A stretch of DNA of 64,000 nucleotides from JBDWFY01 sp965275915 (GTDB lineage Bacteria; Pseudomonadota; Alphaproteobacteria; Rhizobiales; Stappiaceae): the NCBI GenBank assembly GCA_965275915.1, contig CBDHYI010000007.1:620001-684000 (forward strand), given 5' to 3'. Positions within the stretch are counted from its first letter, which is position 1. Each line of letters starts with the position of its first letter. Position numbers and translations under genes: made by a program. The notes under the pieces are model-generated. The model was not told the DNA's origin and did no database searches. It saw nothing but the letters and a program-made list of their open reading frames with translations. Shown here piece by piece: positions 51,989 to 60,907 of this stretch.

Positions 51989-52266
51989 TCGGTGTTGACA
52001 TTCTAATCACGCTGATCTGAACCGTATGGAGAAGCTTCCGGGCAATTGTCCGTTGAACCCTGCCTTAACGTCTTCTATATTTTCGATCCGCAAGCGCTTG
52101 GGCGCTCTCATGACACTGTCAGTATTCCCGACCTGTGCAAGCTTCATAACGCGCCACCACGGCTCTCTTAACGGGCATTCATGCACAGCCGATTGACGTC
52201 AAGGGGTTCTGAGAACCTTCGGATCACGGGTCAGACAACGCATTTTTGAAAGTGGAGGAACCGTCA
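51989..52266. promoter_or_regulatory. 278-bp region upstream of the Gfo/Idh/MocA gene
   Basis: Contains a perfect ten-base palindrome CAAGCGCTTG (52091-52100), whose AAGCGCTT core is the LacI/GalR-family operator type, and a 13-base inverted repeat GGTTCTGAGAACC (52205-52217) about 50 bases before the start. No gene is seen. Confidence 0.45.
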
Positions 52267-53265
52267 ATGTTACGATGGGGTATCTTGTCGACAGCAAAAA
52301 TCGGTATTGAACACGTTATTCCGGCAATCCAGCTCTCATCAAACGGATATGTCTCGGCAATTGCCAGCCGCTCGGAAGAAAAGGCCAAGGCGGTTGCGGA
52401 GCGCTTCTCCATTCCGCACAGCTTTTCGTCTTATGAGGCCATGCTGGCGAGCGATCTGATCGATGCGGTTTATATTCCCTTGCCCACGTCACAGCATGTG
52501 GAATGGTCGATCAAGGCGGCTGACGCAGGCAAGCATGTTCTTTGCGAAAAGCCAATTTCCCTCCATGCCGATCAGATCGACGATATCATCGCCGCGCGAG
52601 ACCGGAACAAAGTGCTGATCAGCGAGGCGTTTATGGTCACCTATCACCCGCAGTGGCACAAGGTCCGTTCACTGATTGCTGAAGGCGCTATAGGCACTCT
52701 CAAGCATGTTCAAAGCGCATTTTCCTATCACAATGTCGATCCGAACAACATGCGCAATGTTGTGGAACTTGGCGGCGGCGCTCTGCCCGACATCGGCGTC
52801 TATCCGACCGTCACGACCCGGTTTTCGACCGGAGCGGAGCCTGTCAGGGTCTCAGCGAAAGTCGAGCGCGATCCGACTTTCGGAACCGATACTTTCGCAA
52901 CGTGTCGCGCGGATTTCGGTGACTTTGAAATGACCATGTACGTGTCCACCCAACTGGCACTGCGGCAGGAAATGTCCTTTCACGGCGATAAGGGGTGGAT
53001 TGAGATAGCGGCTCCGTTCAATGCAGGTCTTTACGATGCCGATGTCGTCACGCTGCACAACGCAAACCACAGTGAAATCCGGCACTTCCGGTTTCCCGGC
53101 GTCAACCAGTATTGCCTTGAAGCAGAAGCAATTGCGCGTGCTATTGCAAGCGGCAATCCCAATGGCAGCGCGGAAGTATTCTCGCTGGAACAGTCCAAGA
53201 AGAACCAAAAGCTGATCGACGCGATCTACCGCGCCGGCGACAGCGGCCTGTGGGAGGACGTTTAG
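52267..53265 (+). CDS. Gfo/Idh/MocA family oxidoreductase
   Basis: A 332-aa NAD(P)-dependent sugar dehydrogenase-like protein. The N-terminal Rossmann motif is LRWGILSTAKIG, followed by the AGKHVLCEKPISLHADQ block containing the catalytic lysine in EKP, and a C-terminal alpha/beta domain with the substrate-binding GGGALPDIGVYP segment. It likely oxidises or reduces a sugar or inositol derivative. Downstream, 54 bases away, is an aldo/keto reductase, and the pair probably forms a small operon. The ATG at 52267 has GGAGG about eight bases upstream. Confidence 0.85.
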   Translation: MLRWGILSTAKIGIEHVIPAIQLSSNGYVSAIASRSEEKAKAVAERFSIPHSFSSYEAMLASDLIDAVYIPLPTSQHVEWSIKAADAGKHVLCEKPISLHADQIDDIIAARDRNKVLISEAFMVTYHPQWHKVRSLIAEGAIGTLKHVQSAFSYHNVDPNNMRNVVELGGGALPDIGVYPTVTTRFSTGAEPVRVSAKVERDPTFGTDTFATCRADFGDFEMTMYVSTQLALRQEMSFHGDKGWIEIAAPFNAGLYDADVVTLHNANHSEIRHFRFPGVNQYCLEAEAIARAIASGNPNGSAEVFSLEQSKKNQKLIDAIYRAGDSGLWEDV

Positions 53266-53319
53266 CCCGGCCGCAAGCCCAGCCAACCCCCATCGCACCC
53301 GACACCGAGGAAGTCTTGA

Positions 53320-54348
53320 ATGACATATATGCCGAATACTGAACGCTATTCGAAGATGATCTACAATTACTGCGGCGACAGCGGCTTGAAACTGCCGGCC
53401 ATTTCCCTCGGGCTGTGGCACAATTTCGGGTATGACACACCGCACGAAACCAAGCAGGCCATCTGTCGCACAGCGTTTGATCTGGGCATTACTCACTTTG
53501 ATCTGGCAAACAATTACGGCCCGCCTCCGGGAAGCGCCGAGACCAGTTTTGGCGAACTTCTGAGAACCGACTTTGCACCTTACCGGGATGAACTGGTTAT
53601 CTCATCCAAAGCCGGTTACCGGATGTGGGGCGGTCCTTACGGCGAATTCGGCAGCCGCAAATATTTGATCGCATCCTGCGATCAGAGCCTGAAACGGATG
53701 GGCCTTGAGTATGTCGACATCTTCTATTCCCATCGCTTTGACCCCAATACACCGCTTGAGGAGACAATGGGCGCGCTCGACCAGATCGTGCGCTCGGGGA
53801 AAGCGCTCTATGCGGGGATCTCTTCTTACAATTCCGAACGCACCCGCGAAGCGGTTGCGATCCTGAACGAACTGGGCACACCCTGCATCATTCATCAGCC
53901 AAGCTACAATATGATCAACCGCTGGATTGAGCGCGACGGTCTCAAGGACACTCTCAAGGAATTGGGGGTCGGCTCAATCGCCTTTACGCCTCTGGCGCAG
54001 GGCATGCTGACAAACAAATATCTCAAAGGTATTCCGGAAGGCAGCCGCGCCACCCAGTCCAAGTCCCTGAAACCGAATTTCCTGTCACCTCAGGCCATCG
54101 AAAATATCCGCATGCTCAACGAAATCGCCGAACGACGCGGGCAGACACTTGCCCAGATGGCACTTGCCTGGGTGCTTCGGGACGGCGGGATCACGACAGC
54201 CCTGATCGGAGCGTCCAGGCCCGAACAGGTGGTGGATTGCGTCGGGGCCATCGACAATCTGACTTTCACCGCTGAGGAACTGGCGGAAATCGACACATAT
54301 GCCTCCGAGGAGGACATCAATCTCTGGGCGAAATCATCAAACAGCTAA
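53320..54348 (+). CDS. Aldo/keto reductase (YghZ-like)
   Basis: A 342-aa TIM-barrel reductase similar to YghZ/L-glyceraldehyde 3-phosphate reductase. Visible motifs: HFDLANNYGPPPGSAE with the catalytic Asp and Tyr, VISSKAGYRMW with the catalytic Lys, IFYSHRFDPNTPLEET with the His, and the NADP site IGASRPEQV. It converts toxic or recyclable aldehydes and sugars. It follows the Gfo/Idh/MocA dehydrogenase closely. Start has GAGGAAG upstream. Confidence 0.88.
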   Translation: MTYMPNTERYSKMIYNYCGDSGLKLPAISLGLWHNFGYDTPHETKQAICRTAFDLGITHFDLANNYGPPPGSAETSFGELLRTDFAPYRDELVISSKAGYRMWGGPYGEFGSRKYLIASCDQSLKRMGLEYVDIFYSHRFDPNTPLEETMGALDQIVRSGKALYAGISSYNSERTREAVAILNELGTPCIIHQPSYNMINRWIERDGLKDTLKELGVGSIAFTPLAQGMLTNKYLKGIPEGSRATQSKSLKPNFLSPQAIENIRMLNEIAERRGQTLAQMALAWVLRDGGITTALIGASRPEQVVDCVGAIDNLTFTAEELAEIDTYASEEDINLWAKSSNS

Positions 54349-54395
54349 TAAGACACCGGCTGTCAGAGCACTTTGAATGAAAAGAAAGGCGGCGG

Positions 54396-55466
54396 TCACG
54401 CGTCCTGCATATCGTTCGCTGCCTGGCTGACGATTTTTGCAAGCGGCTTATAATCGAATTTTGCAGCGACGATGCCGTGGTCCGTCGTCAGCTTGGTTCC
54501 CGCATGATCATCCAGATGATCGTTCCAGTAATTGCTGTCGCGAAATGCCCAGACCCGGTTCGGAGAATGATCGTAGAACTGCTCCGATACCAGGATATGG
54601 TCGAGCACTTCCAGTTTGTTTTTATAGATATGCGTGTAATAAACATTCCGCAGACTGCGATATTCCTTCAGCATCTGGGTTGAATAAAGACCAAGATCGC
54701 CGCTCTTGCTTTCCCGCGCACCAACCCGGCTGCCTTCAAACAGCTTGTAGGACGGATCGCCGGTGACAATGGTGGTCGAAACACTGAGATAATCGTCATT
54801 CAAATCGCCAAGCACAATGAACGGATGATCATTGCCCAGCATTCTTTTGTTCAGCAGTTTACGCAAGGCGGCGGCTTCTGCCGACCGGCGAATAATCGAC
54901 AAGGCAGAGCCGATCGCCACCTCGTCCTCTGTTGGCAATTTATCCCGTTCCGGCCGATCCAGGTCGATCGGACGTTTCGACTTGAGATGGGCGCAAAACA
55001 CGCACATTTCCGGCGCACCGCGACGCTTTGGCTTGACACGGATTTCAAGCGGCGGCCGCGAGAAATTATCGATCACCACTTCCATATGGTAGGTGGAGTC
55101 TTCGGTGCGGCGCTTTTTGAAAACCGCATCCTCCGGAAAGGTCTCGTGCCAGGCGGGATCGCCGCGCAACGTTCCCTTACGCACCGCGAAGGCAACCTGA
55201 ACCTTGAACCGGCTCGGGGCATCCCGCCCGACAATCTCATAGTCGTCCAATAATTTTGCAGACTTGAAGCAGTCTTCGAGCGCCTTGACTTTCCAGAGTT
55301 CCTGAAAGCCGATGACATCGGCATCCATCTCTTTAATGCGCTCTCCGATCCATTTGGTTTTGGCTTTATACTCGTCGGCCGTATAGGCAGGCTTGCTGCT
55401 GAAATAGATCGTCTCGCCGGGCAATGTAAGATTTTTCAGGTTAAACGTCGCAATTGTTAAAGACAT
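54396..55466 (-). CDS. Endonuclease/exonuclease/phosphatase family protein
   Basis: A 356-aa EEP-superfamily protein with the DNase I fold: TIATFNLKNL at the start, the metal-site glutamate in ADVIGFQELW, GDLNDDYLSVS near residue 223, and LDHILVSEQF and DHLDDHAGTKLTTDHGIVAAKF toward the end. It may cleave nucleic acid or a phosphoester. No signal peptide was seen, so it should be cytoplasmic. It is transcribed leftward next to the tetR gene, but 112 bases separate them. Confidence 0.82.
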   Translation of the reverse strand: MSLTIATFNLKNLTLPGETIYFSSKPAYTADEYKAKTKWIGERIKEMDADVIGFQELWKVKALEDCFKSAKLLDDYEIVGRDAPSRFKVQVAFAVRKGTLRGDPAWHETFPEDAVFKKRRTEDSTYHMEVVIDNFSRPPLEIRVKPKRRGAPEMCVFCAHLKSKRPIDLDRPERDKLPTEDEVAIGSALSIIRRSAEAAALRKLLNKRMLGNDHPFIVLGDLNDDYLSVSTTIVTGDPSYKLFEGSRVGARESKSGDLGLYSTQMLKEYRSLRNVYYTHIYKNKLEVLDHILVSEQFYDHSPNRVWAFRDSNYWNDHLDDHAGTKLTTDHGIVAAKFDYKPLAKIVSQAANDMQDA

Positions 55467-55578
55467 GGATCAGGCCTCGAAATGATTTTCAGTATGAGCC
55501 GATCATATCCCAATTCGCCGCGTTTGCCGCAAAAAATGCTCCACGAGACTTTTGTTGAGACGGCAAATCATAAACGGC

Positions 55579-56142
55579 TTACAACGCATTGATTAATGAC
55601 AAAACAGCGCTCTTGAGCGAGGCCAGAAGACGGTCCAGGTGTGCTCTGTCCCTGGCGATATATTTGAAATTTGTCGAGCTGTTTTGAACAAAATCCGCAA
55701 GATCGCCACCGGTCATGCCGGAGCGTGCCAGAACCGCCTCATAGGGACCAAACAGCGCTGCGAGCGCTTGGCACTTCCGTGCTTCCCCTTTTTGCCGCTC
55801 CTCAATAGTCGCTGCGTCGGTTCCCGCGATCAGATCACTCGCATCGGGCATATTCCGGATCAGCTCAAAATAAGTGATCACGGCATGTTGGAAATAGATG
55901 TCCAGCTTGTCTGCAACCGTATCGGCTCCCTGCCAGTCCCGCTTGATCTCGGCGAGTGTTTTGTCGATTGCATACTGCATGGCTGCCGCCATGATCTCTT
56001 CCTTGCTGGCAAAAGAGGCGTAAAGCGTCTGCCGGGAAACCCCGGCCTGAGCAGCGATTTCGCCCATTGTTGTCCGGCGCACGCCATATTTTGAGAGTAC
56101 GCTGATAGCGACCTCGACGAATCTTTTGTCTTTTTCATTCAT
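55579..56142 (-). CDS. TetR family transcriptional regulator
   Basis: A 187-aa repressor with the N-terminal TetR helix-turn-helix (about residues 10-55, RRTTMGEIAAQAGVSRQTLYASFASKEEI) and a divergent ligand-binding C-domain. It is transcribed away from the iorAB-type operon, with a 25-bp palindrome in the region between them, so it most likely represses itself and that operon in response to a substrate-like ligand. Confidence 0.88.
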   Translation of the reverse strand: MNEKDKRFVEVAISVLSKYGVRRTTMGEIAAQAGVSRQTLYASFASKEEIMAAAMQYAIDKTLAEIKRDWQGADTVADKLDIYFQHAVITYFELIRNMPDASDLIAGTDAATIEERQKGEARKCQALAALFGPYEAVLARSGMTGGDLADFVQNSSTNFKYIARDRAHLDRLLASLKSAVLSLINAL

Positions 56143-56151
56143 TTTTACAAC

Positions 56152-56176
56152 TTGACATTTTTTGTATAATTGTCAA
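56152..56176. promoter_or_regulatory. Candidate TetR operator in the tetR/iorA intergenic region
   Basis: TTGACA (56152-56157) and TGTCAA (56171-56176) form an inverted repeat with an A/T-rich centre; extending three bases inward, eight of nine positions are symmetric. It lies 10 bases upstream of the tetR start and covers a probable promoter, as autoregulatory TetR operators do. Confidence 0.6.
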
Positions 56177-56301
56177 ATAAACGATCAAGGCCTGCGAAGG
56201 AACCGGTAACCGGTCCTGCCGCACCCGTCGCACCCGCAGTGTGAGATCTTCGTCAGACTGCGCAAAACGCATGATTCGCCTACCGTTTAGGAGGTCGCTC
56301 C

Positions 56302-56760
56302 ATGAAAATCAATGTCAACGGTACTCCCTATGACATCGACGTCGAACCGGAGATGCCGCTTCTGTGGGTTCTAAGGGATGAGCTCGCTCTGACCGGCACG
56401 AAGTACGGATGCGGCATTGCCCAATGCGGCGCCTGCACGGTGCATGTGGATGGGGTAGCCGTCCGTTCCTGCCAACTCCGGGTGGGAGATGTCAACGGCG
56501 ATATCACCACGATCGAAGGTCTGGGAACACCGGAGACCCTTCATGCTGTACAGGACGCCTGGGTCGCGCATCAGGTCGCGCAGTGCGGCTACTGCCAATC
56601 CGGGCAGATCATGCAGGCAGCCTCCTTTCTCGATCAGAACGATGATCCCTCAGACGATGAAATCGATGCCGCCCTTTCTGCCAATCTCTGTCGCTGCGGC
56701 ACCTATCCGCGCATTCGCGAGGCGGTCAAAACGGCTGCCAGGACCCTGAGGGAGGCATGA
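56302..56760 (+). CDS. iorA: (2Fe-2S) subunit of an IorA-type molybdenum hydroxylase
   Basis: A 152-aa iron-sulphur protein. The plant-type cluster has cysteines 37, 42, 45 and 57 (CGIAQCGAC ... C), and the second cluster has 95, 98, 130 and 132 (CGYC ... CRCG). It passes electrons from the Mo site to an acceptor. The family includes isoquinoline 1-oxidoreductase alpha and aldehyde/nicotinate oxidases. AGGAGG is at the start. It is two bases upstream of iorB and divergent from tetR. Confidence 0.9.
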   Translation: MKINVNGTPYDIDVEPEMPLLWVLRDELALTGTKYGCGIAQCGACTVHVDGVAVRSCQLRVGDVNGDITTIEGLGTPETLHAVQDAWVAHQVAQCGYCQSGQIMQAASFLDQNDDPSDDEIDAALSANLCRCGTYPRIREAVKTAARTLREA

Positions 56761-56761
56761 G

Positions 56762-59002
56762 ATGGGACGGTTGAGAACGATAACCCGGCGCACATTCCTG
56801 ATCGGTTCTTTTGCAATTGCCGGCGGCGTTGCATTCGGGACCTATGCATATCGCAGCGAGGGAGAAAATCCGCTTCTCCACGATCTTGCCGAAGGTGAAG
56901 CCGCCCTCACTCCCTATGTCCGGATCAACGCCGATGGCATCACACTGATCACGCCCAGGACAGATCTCGGACAAGGCGCCTACTCCATGCAGGCGGCGCT
57001 TATCGCAGAAGAGTTGGACGTCGATGTTGATCAGGTCAAGGTTGATCCCGGTCCGCCGCATCCCGCCTACTACAACACCGCCCTTTCCGAAGAAGGGGCG
57101 CCGTTCCGATCAACGGATGACGGCTTTGTCGCGGAGTCCGCGCGCGGCATGATGGATGTCCTGATGAAGTTTCTCGGCATGCACGTGACCGGCGGCTCGA
57201 CTTCGGTTCCCGACAGCTATCGGAAGCTGCGCGTGGCAGGTGCGGTTGCGCGTGAAACGCTCAAAGCCGCGGCCGCACAAAAGTCCGGTGTGCCGACGGA
57301 CCAACTTCAGACACAAAGTGGCAAGGTGTTGCTGCCGGACGGTTCGGAACTGACTTATGTGGAATTGGCGCCGCTTGCGGCGACCATCGCCCCGGTCCGA
57401 AACGTTGTCTTGCGCGAACCAGACACCTGGCGACTGATCGGCAAACCGATGCAGCGGCACGATATTATGGACAAGTCCACCGGAAAACTGACTTTCGGGA
57501 TCGACTTCGCCCTTGAGGACATGGTCCATGCCAGCGTCCGGCTCAACCCGCATCAGGGCGGCGAACTGAAAGGCTTTGACGCCACCAGGGCTGAAGCGAT
57601 GCGCGGCGTCAAAAAAGTCGTCCCCCTTAAGGGCGGTGTCGGCGTGATCGCGGACAACACCTGGCGGGCAATGGAAGCAGCGAAGGCGGTTGATTGCGAA
57701 TGGGGTTCAGCCCCCTTCCCGCCTGAAATGGAAGCACACTGGCAGGCACTGGCGGACTCTTTCACTCCCGAGCGGCAGGACTCGCGCAACCGGGATGATG
57801 GCGATGTCGAAACCGCGCTTGCCGGAGGGAACCTGATAGAAGCGGAATATCGGGCACCCTACGTGGCCCATGCCCCGCTTGAACCGATCAGCGCCGTTGT
57901 GAAGGTTACCGATGAGCGCGTTGACGTGTGGACGGGAACGCAGATCCCCCGCTTTGTCCAAAGCAATGTTGCAAAACTGACCGGTCACGACACGGAAAAC
58001 GTTCATATCCATGGCCTTTATATCGGCGGCAGTTTCGGCCACCGGCTTGAGGATGAGGTCGTTAAACACGCAACCGAACTCGCCCGGGAAATGAAGGGAA
58101 CACCGGTAAAGCTCACCTACAGCCGCGAAGAGGACATGATCCACGACTTCCCAAGGCAGATTGCGATGGCACGTTTGCGCGGAGCGGTAAAGGACGGCAA
58201 GGTTGAGGCCTATGATCTTGATATTGCAATGCCCTCGGTGATCGCATCGCAAATGGGACGGCAAGGACTGTCCCTGCCGGGCCCGGACAGCCAGATCATC
58301 GCCGGTGCATGGGACCAGCCCTTTGCCATTCCCCATTACCGGATGACCGGTTACCGGGCGCCGGAACTTGCGCCGATCAGTTCCTGGCGGTCCGTGGGCG
58401 CATCCTCAAACGGCTTTTTTCATGACTGTGCACTGGATGAGCTGATCCACGCAGCCGGGGCGGACCCGCTTGAGGAACGCATTCGACTCATGTGGCACGA
58501 CACATCCCGAAAAGTCCTTGAAGCCGTCGGCGAGATGTCCAACTGGGGCAGCGACCTTGGCGAAAACAGAGGTCGCGGCGTCGCGTTCTGCTTGTCTTTC
58601 GGCGTGCCGACAGCAGAGGTCGTCGAAGTCACACAGACCGATGCGGGCATCAGGATTGACAAGGTCTACGTCGCCGCCGAAGTGGGCCGCGTCATCGATC
58701 CCGTCAATTTCGACAATCTGGTGAAGGGGGGCGTCATCTGGGGGCTTGGCCATGCGATGAACTGTGAGATCACGTACTCGGACGGCAAAGCGGAGCAGAC
58801 CAACTACCATGCCCACGAAGGTCTGCGGCTTTACCAGTGCCCCGATATCGAAGTCAGGGGGCTGGAAAACGGTGAGAAGATCCGCGGGATCGGCGAACCG
58901 CCTGTACCGCCTGCCGCGCCGGCCCTTGCCAATGCGATTTTTGCAGCGACCGGCCAGCGCATTCGGGAAATGCCGTTCAACAAACATATCGACTTTGTGT
59001 GA
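56762..59002 (+). CDS. iorB: Molybdopterin-binding catalytic subunit (IorB-type)
   Basis: A 746-aa xanthine-oxidase-family subunit without the usual FAD partner. A twin-arginine signal (TRRTFLIGSFAIAGG) sends it to the periplasm with IorA. Molybdopterin-contact blocks include TDLGQGAYSMQAALIAEEL, HAPLEPISAVVKV, GGSFGHRLEDE, YRAPELAPISSWRSVGASSNGFFHD and the final GIGEPPVPPAAPALANAI. Substrate is not evident; IorAB of Brevundimonas oxidises isoquinoline. A diheme cytochrome gene follows, the likely electron acceptor. Confidence 0.9.
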   Translation: MGRLRTITRRTFLIGSFAIAGGVAFGTYAYRSEGENPLLHDLAEGEAALTPYVRINADGITLITPRTDLGQGAYSMQAALIAEELDVDVDQVKVDPGPPHPAYYNTALSEEGAPFRSTDDGFVAESARGMMDVLMKFLGMHVTGGSTSVPDSYRKLRVAGAVARETLKAAAAQKSGVPTDQLQTQSGKVLLPDGSELTYVELAPLAATIAPVRNVVLREPDTWRLIGKPMQRHDIMDKSTGKLTFGIDFALEDMVHASVRLNPHQGGELKGFDATRAEAMRGVKKVVPLKGGVGVIADNTWRAMEAAKAVDCEWGSAPFPPEMEAHWQALADSFTPERQDSRNRDDGDVETALAGGNLIEAEYRAPYVAHAPLEPISAVVKVTDERVDVWTGTQIPRFVQSNVAKLTGHDTENVHIHGLYIGGSFGHRLEDEVVKHATELAREMKGTPVKLTYSREEDMIHDFPRQIAMARLRGAVKDGKVEAYDLDIAMPSVIASQMGRQGLSLPGPDSQIIAGAWDQPFAIPHYRMTGYRAPELAPISSWRSVGASSNGFFHDCALDELIHAAGADPLEERIRLMWHDTSRKVLEAVGEMSNWGSDLGENRGRGVAFCLSFGVPTAEVVEVTQTDAGIRIDKVYVAAEVGRVIDPVNFDNLVKGGVIWGLGHAMNCEITYSDGKAEQTNYHAHEGLRLYQCPDIEVRGLENGEKIRGIGEPPVPPAAPALANAIFAATGQRIREMPFNKHIDFV

Positions 59003-59010
59003 GGCCGGCG

Positions 59011-59646
59011 ATGAAACTCCTTTTTGGCACGCTCAGCGGGATGGTTGTGCTTGTGTCTCTGGCCATCGCAGCCGAACCGGTCGGCACCGGACGCGTGATC
59101 AATGACTTCCCGGAGGGGTCGGTCACTCAGGAAGAAGGTCTGGCCAACTGGCAGCTCTTCTATGAGGTCGCGTCCCACCCGCGCTGCGCGAACTGTCATG
59201 TCGGATCCGATAACCGGCCCATGTGGTCCGGACCAAGTTATGGAAAAACCAGGCCACACGGCATGAATATCAATGCCGATGAAAGCCGGATGGGAGTGGA
59301 AACACTGGCTTGCGGAACATGCCACACGACCCTGAGCCAGCCTGATGAAAACGCAAATGCCGTTCCCCACTCCGCTCCAAAGGTGGCCATGGCCTGGAGC
59401 CTGGCACCGGTGGAGGCAGAATGGTTCGGTAAACCGTCCGCCTACATCTGCAATCAGTTGAAAGACCCCGAGCGCAACGGTGGGCGCACCGTGCGCGAAC
59501 TGGCCATTCATCTGGACCACGATCTCATTCTGCATTGGGCCTGGAACCCGGGCGGCGATCGCGAACCTGCCCCTCATTCCCTGCAAGGGGCTATGGACGC
59601 GCTGATGAAATGGTCCGCCGCCGGCACGCCGTGCCCCGGAGGATAG
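59011..59646 (+). CDS. Exported diheme c-type cytochrome
   Basis: A 211-aa protein with a signal peptide (cleavage near residue 21) and two haem-binding motifs, CANCH at 59-63 and CGTCH at 101-105. The rest has no domain I recognise. It is 8 bases after iorB and probably takes electrons from the Mo hydroxylase to the respiratory chain in the periplasm. The ATG at 59011 has GAGG just before it; a GTG four codons upstream is less likely. Confidence 0.85.
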   Translation: MKLLFGTLSGMVVLVSLAIAAEPVGTGRVINDFPEGSVTQEEGLANWQLFYEVASHPRCANCHVGSDNRPMWSGPSYGKTRPHGMNINADESRMGVETLACGTCHTTLSQPDENANAVPHSAPKVAMAWSLAPVEAEWFGKPSAYICNQLKDPERNGGRTVRELAIHLDHDLILHWAWNPGGDREPAPHSLQGAMDALMKWSAAGTPCPGG

Positions 59647-59655
59647 GACCGGACC

Positions 59656-60012
59656 ATGCGCAACCAATCCACGACGCTTCGACTTGCGGCACTGTTTCTC
59701 TTCGTGTCCGCGGTGTTGCATTTGATTACGCCGGCAATTGCCGGGTTCAGCCAAGAAACACTTCTTTTCGCCGCGACAGGCATCGTCTTTATCATCATCG
59801 GGCTGGGGTTGCTGAAGAGTCTGCGTTGGCTGGCCTGGCTGACATTCTTCGTCACTTTGATCGACGGTATTGTTTCGCTGAACGGTGCGATGACACATAC
59901 GCCGATTCCCAATTGGGTCCATGCGTCGATCATGGCGTCCGACTGGCTGTGTGCGCTGATGCTTTTCTTTCATCTTTGGCGGGGCAAACAGGCCGGAACG
60001 GCATCGGCTTAA
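59656..60012 (+). CDS. Small four-helix membrane protein
   Basis: A 118-aa protein with four predicted membrane helices (about residues 10-30, 35-54, 57-77 and 90-108) and short loops. No family could be named. It is 9 bases after the cytochrome, so it is probably the last gene of the tetR-controlled operon and may anchor or help the cytochrome. Confidence 0.68.
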   Translation: MRNQSTTLRLAALFLFVSAVLHLITPAIAGFSQETLLFAATGIVFIIIGLGLLKSLRWLAWLTFFVTLIDGIVSLNGAMTHTPIPNWVHASIMASDWLCALMLFFHLWRGKQAGTASA

Positions 60013-60076
60013 TCGCTTCCGGACAAGCGCCCGCGCATGGTTTGGATTAGCCCAAAAACCGCGCTATAGATTTTCC

Positions 60077-60907
60077 ATGAGGAAAAACCGCCTGTCGATA
60101 GGGGAACTGCGGCTCCACGCAAGATCCATTCGCAAAAATCTCGTCCGCATGGTCGGCCGAAACGGCCAGGGCTATGTGCAGCAGGGTCTGGGCGCTGCGG
60201 ATCTGTTCACACATCTTTATTTCTCGGAGGCATCGCTGGATCCAAACAACCCCTGTTGGCCGGGCCGTGACCGGATCTTTCTTTCGACCGCTCACAATTC
60301 AGCGGTTTTTCACGCAACGCTTGCGGAGCGCGGTATCATCGACCCGAAGCTGCTTCAGACTTACACGCAAGACGGATCGCCAGTTGAAATCAACGTGTCG
60401 GAACGGTTGGGGCCGATGGTGGAAGCAACCTGCGGCTCGCTGGGTCAGGCGCTTTCGGTAGCCGTCGGCGTTTGCCAGTCCGCAAAGCGCCGAGGAAGCG
60501 ATTTCCGGACCTATGTCATCCTCGGTGACGGCGAATTGCAGGAAGGACAGACCTGGGAAGCTGCGATGTATGCGGGCGCCAACGGCCTCGACAATCTCTG
60601 TCTCATTGTCGATGTGAACGGTCTCCAGGTCGACGGCCCCACGGACGATGTTCTGGCCATGGCACCGATCGGCAAAAAATGGCAGGCCTTCGGCTGGGCC
60701 GTCCGTTCTGTCGACGGCCATGACTTTGAGGCGATGGAAGCCGCATGTGATTGGGCCCGGTCGAATACCGGGCAGCCGACGGCTCTGCTGTTTGAGACTC
60801 TGGTCGGAAAAGGCGTCCCGTTCCTTGAAGGCCGCATGAGCCACAATATGGTGTTTCCGAAGGACGTTGCGGACAAGGCGCTTCAGTTTCTGGAACGCGG
60901 ACCATGA
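60077..60907 (+). CDS. Transketolase N-terminal (ThDP-binding) subunit
   Basis: The 276-aa product corresponds to the N-terminal third of transketolase and has the ThDP motif GDGELQEGQTWEAAMYAGANGLDN, plus GSLGQALSVAVG and a DVNGLQVDGPTDDVL segment. Split transketolases in this family act on specialised sugars or in pathways such as apulose or sulfoquinovose use, but nothing here tells which. It overlaps the C-terminal subunit gene by four bases (ATGA). Confidence 0.9.
   Translation: MRKNRLSIGELRLHARSIRKNLVRMVGRNGQGYVQQGLGAADLFTHLYFSEASLDPNNPCWPGRDRIFLSTAHNSAVFHATLAERGIIDPKLLQTYTQDGSPVEINVSERLGPMVEATCGSLGQALSVAVGVCQSAKRRGSDFRTYVILGDGELQEGQTWEAAMYAGANGLDNLCLIVDVNGLQVDGPTDDVLAMAPIGKKWQAFGWAVRSVDGHDFEAMEAACDWARSNTGQPTALLFETLVGKGVPFLEGRMSHNMVFPKDVADKALQFLERGP

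Noticed and set aside
58831..59973. Long leftward frame opposite iorB end, cytochrome and membrane-protein genes
   Set aside because: It covers three well-supported genes on the other strand and its translation is low in hydrophobic pattern and rich in Arg/His/Gln, typical of antisense shadows.
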